Shown here: positions 25,778-31,822 of the stretch, in pieces | How the letters are laid out: each line of letters opens with the position of its first letter | Numbering within the stretch: position 1 is the first letter of the stretch | Source of the DNA: JACVRM01 sp963755085 | Lineage (GTDB): Bacteria > Actinomycetota > Thermoleophilia > Gaiellales > Gaiellaceae | NCBI GenBank assembly: GCA_963755085.1 | Contig: CAVWIN010000007.1 | Coordinates: 124,001-188,000, forward strand | Reading direction: 5' to 3' | Length of the DNA: 64,000 bases | Notes under the pieces: model-generated | Database searches by the model: none | What the model saw: the letters and a program-made list of their open reading frames with translations, nothing else | What the model was told of the DNA's origin: nothing | Translations under genes and position numbers: made by a program

Positions 25778-25793
25778 GCCGGGGTACGAAGCG

Positions 25794-26138
25794 TTACGCC
25801 GCCCCGCTACCGCTACCGCTGCCGCGGCGCATCTCATCGGCGACTGCCCGGCCGCGCTCGTGCACGGCCCGCCGGTGCTCCTCGACGTGCTCGTCGGACT
25901 CGGCCGCGACGGCCTCGTCCACGGGTGTCTCGGCCTCTTCGAACGCGTCGCGCTCGCCGGCGAGCTCACGTGACGCCGCGAGCTTCTCGCGCAGCGCCTC
26001 GGCCCGCGGGTCGGGGCCGGGCGACTCCTCCGGCGCGCCGGCCGGCGGAGGCGTGGCCGGCCTGCGGCGCACCAGCCCGTAGGCAACGGCGGCCGCCGCG
26101 GCGACCCCGCCGGCAATGATCGCGGCCCGGTTCTGCAC
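25794..26138 (-). CDS. Small membrane-anchored acidic protein, function unknown
   Basis: A 114-residue protein: residues about 5-22 are one hydrophobic segment (AAIIAGGVAAAAAVAYGLV) followed by RRR, then a proline-rich linker and a long, highly charged, probably helical region (AEALREKLAASRELAGERDAFEEAE). This is a type II-like anchored coiled-coil protein; not recognised. GTG start at 26138; TAGCAT (complement of 26146-26151) sits 7 nt upstream and there is no ribosome binding site, so leaderless. Divergent from rpsF. Confidence 0.65.
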   Translation of the reverse strand: MQNRAAIIAGGVAAAAAVAYGLVRRRPATPPPAGAPEESPGPDPRAEALREKLAASRELAGERDAFEEAETPVDEAVAAESDEHVEEHRRAVHERGRAVADEMRRGSGSGSGAA

Positions 26139-26145
26139 GGGCCCG

Positions 26146-26155
26146 ATGCTACACT
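26146..26155. promoter_or_regulatory. Overlapping divergent -10 elements for rpsF operon and membrane protein
   Basis: ATGCTACACT contains TACACT on the plus strand (26150-26155), giving an rpsF leader of about 90 nt, and TAGCAT on the minus strand (complement of 26146-26151), 7 nt before the membrane protein GTG. No good -35 is seen for either. Confidence 0.4.
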
Positions 26156-26168
26156 CGGCCCGCTTCCT

Positions 26169-26215
26169 GCCTTGCCATCGCGCCCGCATTCCCGGGCGGC
26201 GCCGGCCGGCAAGGC
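26169..26215 (+). promoter_or_regulatory. Candidate S6:S18 autoregulatory leader structure
   Basis: In the rpsF leader, GCCTTGCC (26169-26176) pairs with GGCAAGGC (26208-26215) as an 8-bp outer stem; inside, CGCCCG (26181-26186) pairs with CGGGCG (26193-26198) around a CATTCC loop. The right-hand internal bulge (26199-26207) contains CCG. A CCG in a bulge flanked by a stem and a hairpin is the known binding site of the S6:S18 complex in rpsF leaders. The operon encodes both S6 and S18. Confidence 0.5.
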
Positions 26216-26250
26216 CACTAGACCGAGGGAAGAGAGGAGGTCCGGGACCA

Positions 26251-26589
26251 GTGAACCACCCATATGAAGTGCTGCTCATGCTCGACCCCGAGCTCCCCGA
26301 GGAGCGCCAGGACGAGATCGTGACGCGGACGCGCGAGCTCATCGAGGGCCGTGGCGGCACGATCGAGAAGCACGAACCGTGGGGCCGCCGCAAACTCGCC
26401 TACGAGATCGACCACAAGGGCGAGGGCACCTACCACCTGCTCCTGTTCTCGAGCGACGCCGACACGCTCGACGAGCTGTCGCGCATCCTCAAGATCACCG
26501 ACGGCGTCATGCGCCACCTGGCCGTGCGCCGGCCGGAGGGCAAGACGACGTCCACTACCGAGAGCGCCGCGCCGGCCGAGGCCGCGTAG
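26251..26589 (+). CDS. rpsF: 30S ribosomal protein S6
   Basis: A 112-residue bS6: NHPYEVLLMLDPELPEERQ at the start, the strand GRRKLAYEIDHKGEGTYHLLLF and the end KITDGVMRHLAVRR. C-terminal tail of about 15 residues is Thr/Ala/Glu-rich. The GTG at 26251 follows AGAGGAGG (26233-26240) with a 10-nt spacer. First gene of rpsF-ssb-rpsR-rplI; binds S18 on the platform of the small subunit, and probably the leader described above. Confidence 0.97.
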   Translation: MNHPYEVLLMLDPELPEERQDEIVTRTRELIEGRGGTIEKHEPWGRRKLAYEIDHKGEGTYHLLLFSSDADTLDELSRILKITDGVMRHLAVRRPEGKTTSTTESAAPAEAA

Positions 26590-26613
26590 GACACGAGGGA
26601 GGAACCAGGAAAC

Positions 26614-27036
26614 ATGGCCAACATCAACCGGGTCGTGCTCGTGGGCAACCTGACGAAGGACCCCGAGCTGCGGCACACGTCTGGTGGCACCGCCGTCTGC
26701 AAGCTCCGCATTGCCGTGAACACGCGCATGAAGGACGGCGCCACGGGCCAGTGGACGGACAAGCCGAACTACTTCGACGTGACCGTCTGGGGCAACCAGG
26801 GCGAGAGCTGCGCGCAGTACCTCGCCAAGGGCCGGCCGGTCGCGATCGACGGGCGCCTCGACTGGCGCGAGTGGGACGCTCAGGACGGCACGAAGCGCCA
26901 GGCGGTGGAGATCATCGCCGACTCCGTGCAGTTCCTCGGCAGCCGCGGCGAGGGCGAGGCGCAGTTCGTGCCCGCGGGCGCCGCGCAGGAGGCCGACTTC
27001 ACGCCGGCCGCGACCGACGACGACATCCCGTTCTGA
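26614..27036 (+). CDS. ssb: Single-stranded DNA-binding protein
   Basis: A 140-residue SSB: OB fold over residues 1-108 (NINRVVLVGNLTKDPELRHT, FDVTVWGNQGESCAQYLAKG, DGRLDWREW), then a very short linker and the acidic tip DDDIPF that docks replication partners. The linker is shorter than in most actinobacterial SSBs. Good ribosome binding site GGGAGGAA. The TGA stop overlaps the rpsR ATG (TGATG). Confidence 0.97.
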   Translation: MANINRVVLVGNLTKDPELRHTSGGTAVCKLRIAVNTRMKDGATGQWTDKPNYFDVTVWGNQGESCAQYLAKGRPVAIDGRLDWREWDAQDGTKRQAVEIIADSVQFLGSRGEGEAQFVPAGAAQEADFTPAATDDDIPF

Positions 27037-27326
27037 TGCCGCCCAGCTCGAGAGACAAGCGCGGCGGCAGCACCAACAGCGACCAGCGGCGTGGCAAGGG
27101 CGGTCGCGCGGATGCCCAGATCCGGCGCCGTAACTGCTACTTCTGCCGCGAGAAGGTCGACGAGGTCGATTACAAGAACGCGGCGCAGCTGCGCCGGTAC
27201 ATCTCCGAGAAGGGCAAGATCCGCTCCCGGCGGATCACCGGGGCGTGCCGCCGCCACCAGCGGCAGCTCGCGGTCGCGATCAAGCGCGCGCGGGAGATGG
27301 CGCTCCTGCCCTACGTGTCGGGTTAG
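27036..27326 (+). CDS. rpsR: 30S ribosomal protein S18, zinc-binding type
   Basis: A 96-residue bS18. The N-terminal 30 residues are a basic extension; the core is RRRNCYFCREKVDEVDYKNAAQLRRYISEKGKIRSRRITG followed by ACRRHQRQL. The Cys-x2-Cys and the later Cys-x2-His make it the zinc-binding (C+) form. ATG at 27036 overlaps the ssb stop. Partner of S6 in the ribosome. Confidence 0.96.
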   Translation: MPPSSRDKRGGSTNSDQRRGKGGRADAQIRRRNCYFCREKVDEVDYKNAAQLRRYISEKGKIRSRRITGACRRHQRQLAVAIKRAREMALLPYVSG

Positions 27327-27328
27327 CG

Positions 27329-28018
27329 ATGGCGACGAAGATCATCCTGCTCACCGACGTCGAGAACCTCGGCCTCCGCGGCGACGTGGTCGACGTGGCC
27401 AGCGGCTACGCGCGCAACTACCTGCTGCCGCGGCGCATGGCCGAGACGGCCACGCCCGCGAAGGTCGCCGAGCTCGCGCGCCGCGAGGCGCACCGGGCGC
27501 GGCACGACGCCCGCACGGGCGACGAGGCCCGCGACCTGGCGGCGAAGCTCGAGGCGCTCGAGCTTCGCTTCGACGTGAACGCCGGGCCGACCGGGACGCT
27601 CTTCGGGTCGATCACGCCGACCGACATCGCCGAGCGGATCCGCGAAGCGTCCACCATCCGCATCGATCGGCGCAAGGTCCACCTGGCCGAGCCGATCAAG
27701 CGCATCGGCCGCTACGAGATCGAGATCGCGATCTTCGAGGACGTGACCGCCAGCGTCCGCACGCTCGTCGTCCCGGAAGGCGGCGAGCTGCCGCCCGAGG
27801 AGCCCGAGGCCCCCGAGGCCGTCGAGGCGCCGGAGGCCGAGACGGCTGCCGAAGCCGAGACGCCGGTCGCCGAGGCGCCCGCGCCCGAGGTGGACGCGGA
27901 GGTGCCGGCCGAGGAGACCGCGCCGCCCGGCATGCCCGAGGCCGAGCCCGTCGACGAGATCGTCGCCGAGGCCGCCGCAGGCACCCTGGACCAGACCGGC
28001 GAGCCCGAATCCGCCTAG
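27329..28018 (+). CDS. rplI: 50S ribosomal protein L9 with acidic C-terminal extension
   Basis: A 229-residue bL9. Residues 1-150 are standard: N-domain KIILLTDVENLGLRGDVVDVASGYARNYLLPRRMA, connecting helix, C-domain FGSITPTDIAERI to VRTLVVPEG. Residues about 150-229 are an extra tail of Glu, Ala and Pro (about 80 residues, strongly acidic), absent from typical L9. Two bases after the rpsR stop. Last gene of the run; a hairpin follows 120 bp downstream. Confidence 0.95.
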   Translation: MATKIILLTDVENLGLRGDVVDVASGYARNYLLPRRMAETATPAKVAELARREAHRARHDARTGDEARDLAAKLEALELRFDVNAGPTGTLFGSITPTDIAERIREASTIRIDRRKVHLAEPIKRIGRYEIEIAIFEDVTASVRTLVVPEGGELPPEEPEAPEAVEAPEAETAAEAETPVAEAPAPEVDAEVPAEETAPPGMPEAEPVDEIVAEAAAGTLDQTGEPESA

Positions 28019-28111
28019 GGGCGTCCCGGTGTCAGCGGGGGTGTCCCCGTGCCTGTACGCAGGCAGCCGCCGGCTGAAAGGTTCCGCCGACCGAGCTCTG
28101 GCACATCACTG

Positions 28112-28136
28112 GGGGCAGCCCCCTGCGGGGACAGCC
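28112..28136. repeat. Copy of a 25-bp repeat also found at 50650-50674
   Basis: GGGGCAGCCCCCTGCGGGGACAGCC (25 bp) here matches the complement of 50650-50674 at 23 of 25 positions. Both copies are intergenic or at a gene end. A dispersed REP-like element is the simplest reading. It lies between rplI and dnaB. Confidence 0.45.
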
Positions 28137-28138
28137 TC

Positions 28139-28167
28139 GTCCACAGCGGCCGTCGGCCGCTGTGGAC
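28139..28167. repeat. Perfect 13-bp hairpin containing paired DnaA-box-like half sites
   Basis: GTCCACAGCGGCC and GGCCGCTGTGGAC flank a 3-nt GTC loop. No T-run follows, so an intrinsic terminator of the usual kind is uncertain, although GC-rich actinobacteria use such stems. TCGTCCACA (28137-28145) is one base from the DnaA box TTGTCCACA. The outer TCCACAGC / GCTGTGGA is the same as the pair at 25750-25774. Confidence 0.6.
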
Positions 28168-28228
28168 TTGGCCAGGAAGTCCCCGCTCCGACCGGACGAT
28201 CTGTCCAGCGCATCTGTTGGCCATGCCG

Positions 28229-28274
28229 GGGACAACGTCCGGGCTTCTGGGGATAATGGCCGAACGTATGTTCC
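28229..28274 (+). promoter_or_regulatory. dnaB promoter overlapped by a LexA-type SOS box
   Basis: -35 GGGACA (28229-28234), 17-bp spacer, -10 GATAAT (28252-28257). Immediately after, CGAACGTATGTTCC (28261-28274) fits the Gram-positive LexA/DinR consensus CGAACRNRYGTTYC at every position, and the GAAC-N4-GTTC core used by actinobacteria. The expected start point (about 28264) lies inside the box, an ideal repressor position. The leader to the dnaB ATG is about 66 nt. Confidence 0.65.
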
Positions 28275-28329
28275 GATCCTGCTGCAAAGCGGCTATTTTG
28301 ACCCGCCGCTGCGACCGTCCGGAGGCGAC

Positions 28330-29721
28330 ATGACCGTCTCCTCGGACACGCGCTTGAATGGGGGCATGGCGTCTCTGGACACCGCGGCCGCCGCGCCCGA
28401 GGCGGCGCTCGTCCCGCCGCAGAACCTCGACGCCGAAGAGTCCGTCCTCGGCGCGATGCTGCTCTCGCCCGGCGCCATCGGCGCGGTCACCGAGGCGATC
28501 GACGCGGGCGACTTCTACCGGGAGAGCCACGCCAAGATCTACAAGGCCTGCCTCGGGCTCTTCGCGCGCGGCGAGCCGGTCGACGCAATCACCGTCGCCG
28601 ACGAGCTCGAGGAACGAGGCGAGCTCGACGCCGTCGGCGGCCGCGTCCGCGTGCACGAGCTGGCGCGCCTGGTACCGGCCAGCGCCAACGCCGGCCACTA
28701 CGCGCGCATCGTCCGCGAGATGGGCATCCTCCGCGGCCTCATCTCGGCCGGCGGCCAGATCTCCCAGCTCGGCTGGGACCGCCCCGGCGACGCCGCCGAC
28801 CTGCTCGACAAGGCGGAGCAGATCGTCTTCGAGCTCTCCCAGGAGCAGGTCTCGAGCGAGTTCAGCCACATCGAGGAGCTGCTGAAAGAGAGCTTCGAGA
28901 AGATCACCGCGCTCTACGAGGCGGGCGAGGAGATCACCGGCGTCCCCTCCGGTTACCGCGACCTCGACCGGCTCACCTCCGGCTTCCAGCCGGGCAACCT
29001 GATCATCGTCGCCGCGCGCCCGTCGATGGGGAAGTCAGCGCTGACGCTCTGCATGGCCGCGAACCTCGCCGTCCGCAAGCAGGTGCCCGTCGCCCTGTTC
29101 ACGCTCGAGATGTCGAAGGCGGAGGTCACGCAGCGCCTCATGTGCAGCGAGGCGAAGGTCGAATCGCAGCGCCTCCGCAGCGGCAAGCTCGCCGCCGACG
29201 ACTGGCCGCGGCTGACGGCCGCGTGCGACAAGCTCGCGAAGGCGCCGATCTACGTCGACGACACCGGCTCGATGACGATCATGGGCATCCGCGCGAAGGC
29301 GCGGCGGCTGAAGTCGAAGGAGCCGAACCTCGGCCTGATCATCGTCGACTACCTGCAGCTGATGAGCTCGGACTCGAACTACGAGAACCGCGTGCAGGAG
29401 GTGTCGCAGATCTCGCGCCAGCTCAAGATCCTGGCGCGCGAGCTCGACCTGCCGATCATCGCCATGTCGCAGCTCTCGCGCGCCGTCGAGCAGCGCCATG
29501 ACAAGCGGCCGATCCTCTCCGACCTGAGAGAAAGCGGAAGTCTCGAGCAAGACGCGGATCTCGTGGCCTTCATCTACCGCGACGAGTACTACAACGACGA
29601 GAGCCAGGATCAGGGGCTCGCCGAGGTGATCCTCGCCAAGCACCGCAACGGGCCGACCGGGCACGTGAAGCTGTCGTTCCTGCAGCGCTACGCGAAGTTC
29701 GCGGACCTTGCCGCCGCGTAG
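28330..29721 (+). CDS. dnaB: Replicative DNA helicase
   Basis: A 463-residue DnaB, no intein. N-terminal domain about 25-135 (PPQNLDAEESVLGAMLLSP), linker helix, RecA-like domain about 180-455 with Walker A AARPSMGKSAL, Walker B LGLIIVDYLQLM, the H4-region Gln in AMSQLSRAVEQR and the DLRESGSLEQDADLVAFIYR segment. ATG at 28330 follows GGAGG. Unwinds DNA at the fork. Its own promoter, with a LexA-type box, separates it from the ribosomal operon. Confidence 0.97.
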   Translation: MTVSSDTRLNGGMASLDTAAAAPEAALVPPQNLDAEESVLGAMLLSPGAIGAVTEAIDAGDFYRESHAKIYKACLGLFARGEPVDAITVADELEERGELDAVGGRVRVHELARLVPASANAGHYARIVREMGILRGLISAGGQISQLGWDRPGDAADLLDKAEQIVFELSQEQVSSEFSHIEELLKESFEKITALYEAGEEITGVPSGYRDLDRLTSGFQPGNLIIVAARPSMGKSALTLCMAANLAVRKQVPVALFTLEMSKAEVTQRLMCSEAKVESQRLRSGKLAADDWPRLTAACDKLAKAPIYVDDTGSMTIMGIRAKARRLKSKEPNLGLIIVDYLQLMSSDSNYENRVQEVSQISRQLKILARELDLPIIAMSQLSRAVEQRHDKRPILSDLRESGSLEQDADLVAFIYRDEYYNDESQDQGLAEVILAKHRNGPTGHVKLSFLQRYAKFADLAAA

Positions 29722-29877
29722 CGGCCGGCGCGCCGGCACGCACGGGCTCCCGCGGCCCCGTTTCCGGCGTCCTCACCGTCGTCCTGCACGTGCGGATCGT
29801 CCGAACGGGAGTCGGGGCCGCCCCCGATGCCCTCCGGCGGCGGGCCACGGAGTGTTGCTACGCAGAGAGGAAAAGTG

Positions 29878-31791
29878 GTGCCGGTGCAGGACACCATCGT
29901 CGACTCGACCGGCGCCGCCGGGCACAGCGCGCCAAAGGGCCGCGCACTGCCGAACGCGGACGCGCTGCGCACACGGCCGCTCGTCGTCTCGATCGTCGGC
30001 ATCGACGGCTGCGGCAAGAGCTCGACCTTCGATGGCGTGCTCGCGACGCTCGCCGGCGACACGACCGTCGCCGGGATCGGCGATCGCGTGGTGGGCGGCG
30101 GCCCGGGCCGGTCCGTGCGCGCGCGCACGGACGTCCCGCGCGCGCGGCTCGCCGAGGCCGTTGGCCGCTTGGCGAAGGGGCTGCGATCGCCGGCGCTCTA
30201 CAAGAACGTCAAATTCCTCGACCTCACCGAGCGCACGCGCCTGCTGGCGTCCGTGGCGGAACGCGATGCGCCGCGCGTGATCGTGTGCGACGGCGACCCG
30301 CTCGTGAACACGGCTGCGTGGGCGGCCGCCCGCTTCGCGCGCGAGCGCCTGGCCGGTGACGACGCCGCCCTCGCGGAGGGCCTCGCCCTGCTCACGAGGG
30401 AGCGGACACTCGGGCTTCGTGCGCTGCCGAGCGAGCTGCGGCGCTCGTGGCAGCTCGTCCTGCTGAACCGGCTCCCGTTCGGCCGTTTCGCCTACCCCGA
30501 CCTCGTCGTGTTGCTCCGGCTCGACCCGGCGGTTGCACTGTCCCGCATCCGTGCGCGGGGTGCGCCGCGGCAGGCACACGAGACCCAGGAGTTCCTCGCA
30601 GAGCTCGACCGCGCCTACGAGCGCGTCTGCGCACTGCTCGAGCGGCGACGGGGTCTACCGGTCGTGCGGCTCCGCGTCGACGAGCTGTCCCGCGACGAGA
30701 CCGTGGCGCGCGCGGTCGAGGCAATCCGCGAGGCGCTGGCGCGGACGCTCGACGCCGAGACGGACGACCACGCGGCGGCTGCAGACCGCATCGACGTCAT
30801 CGCCACGACGATGTCCGGCTCGCTCGAGGACCAGGCGAAGGTCGGTCGGATCGGTTCCGAGTTTCGCCTCAGGACGCGCCGACCCGTCAGCGTCCATGTC
30901 GCGCGCACCCACGTCGAGGCCCGCGAGCTCGCGCACGTCGCCGCCGCGCGCGGCGGCCGCCTCGTCGTCTCTGCCGGCGGGGCCGGCACGTTCAACGCCG
31001 TCGTCGACGGCATCCATATCGACGGAGACGTCCCGCGCGACCTGCGGCTCGGGTTCCTGCGGAAGGGCTCCGCTGACCTGATCGGAAAGGTCCTCGGCAT
31101 CCCCGACACGCTGCCCGAGGCGGTGCAGGTGATCGTCGGCGGGATCGAGAGCGGCGAGACCGTCGCGGCGGACGTGCTCGCGGTCGACGCCGTGGCGCCG
31201 GACGGGACACCCGTGCGCCGGCGCCTCGTCGGCTTCGGCGGGCTCGGCGTCTTCGGGGAAATTCCGCGCTTCACCGAGTCGCGGTCGATCAAGCTCTACA
31301 AGGGCGTACTCGGACAGCTCTTCGGCGACCTCGGGCCGTTCATGACGGGCTTCGCGCTGGCAACGGCCTACTGGAATGTCGAGCGCCTCCGCGGGCGCCG
31401 GCCGGCCCTGTCGCTCGTGCTCGACGGCGAGGAGCTCGCACCGGAGACGTGGGTGTCCGTGATCGTCCTGAACGGCGACCTCGGGCGCGACTTCAAGCTG
31501 GGCCGGGGGCTCGACCTCGCAAGCGGATCCTTCCGCGTGATCGCGCTGCGATACCTGGGCGCGCGCGCCACGATCCGCCAGGCGATCGCCTGCAAGACGG
31601 CGGCCGTACTCGACGACCCTGGGCGCTACGGCGCGGTCGTGCGCACGGTCCGTACGCTGGACGTGCGGCCCCTCGACAGCGCGGCCGTGCAGATGGTCAA
31701 CGTCGACGGGCTCAAGCAGCCCTCCCGCGGCACGGTGTCCGTCTCGGTCGAGGGCCGCATCGCCCTCGTCCCCGGGCGCCCGCCGGCGTGA
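29878..31791 (+). CDS. Fusion of thymidylate-kinase-like P-loop domain and diacylglycerol-kinase-like domain
   Basis: A 637-residue protein with two unrelated kinase folds. Residues about 34-295 are an NMP/deoxynucleoside-kinase-like P-loop domain (GIDGCGKSS at 41-49; VIVCDGDPLV as Walker B-like strand; LID-like basic segment after LLRLDPAVALSRIRARG). Residues about 308-635 resemble YegS/DgkB lipid kinases (IDVIATTMSGS start, GFGGLGVFGE). The lipid-kinase glycine-rich motif GGDGT is here GGAGT (near residue 366), with the Asp lost, so that half may be inactive or altered. Three in-frame GTGs (29875, 29878, 29884) follow GAGAGG; 29878 has the best spacing. The acyl-ligase fusion gene starts 31 bp downstream. 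Confidence 0.75.
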   Translation: MPVQDTIVDSTGAAGHSAPKGRALPNADALRTRPLVVSIVGIDGCGKSSTFDGVLATLAGDTTVAGIGDRVVGGGPGRSVRARTDVPRARLAEAVGRLAKGLRSPALYKNVKFLDLTERTRLLASVAERDAPRVIVCDGDPLVNTAAWAAARFARERLAGDDAALAEGLALLTRERTLGLRALPSELRRSWQLVLLNRLPFGRFAYPDLVVLLRLDPAVALSRIRARGAPRQAHETQEFLAELDRAYERVCALLERRRGLPVVRLRVDELSRDETVARAVEAIREALARTLDAETDDHAAAADRIDVIATTMSGSLEDQAKVGRIGSEFRLRTRRPVSVHVARTHVEARELAHVAAARGGRLVVSAGGAGTFNAVVDGIHIDGDVPRDLRLGFLRKGSADLIGKVLGIPDTLPEAVQVIVGGIESGETVAADVLAVDAVAPDGTPVRRRLVGFGGLGVFGEIPRFTESRSIKLYKGVLGQLFGDLGPFMTGFALATAYWNVERLRGRRPALSLVLDGEELAPETWVSVIVLNGDLGRDFKLGRGLDLASGSFRVIALRYLGARATIRQAIACKTAAVLDDPGRYGAVVRTVRTLDVRPLDSAAVQMVNVDGLKQPSRGTVSVSVEGRIALVPGRPPA

Positions 31792-31822
31792 GCCGGTCCT
31801 AGCGACGGCGCGAAGAGCCGCC

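Larger units (their letters stand above)
25448..25793. other. Gene-free convergent region with inverted repeat and DnaA-box-like sites
   Basis: This 346-bp stretch lies between two genes that point towards it, so it should not be a promoter region for either. Its left part holds a long inverted repeat (25466-25550). Its right part, about 25620-25745, is markedly AT-richer than the surroundings (runs such as CTTTTTGGCGGTTTTCC) and contains DnaA-box-like nonamers. No credible reading frame. It may be a replication-related element, a structured RNA, or a bidirectional terminator region. Confidence 0.5.

Noticed and set aside
25448..25793. tmRNA, RNase P RNA or SRP RNA in the convergent gap
   Set aside because: None of the conserved cores of these RNAs is visible; only the long stem remains.
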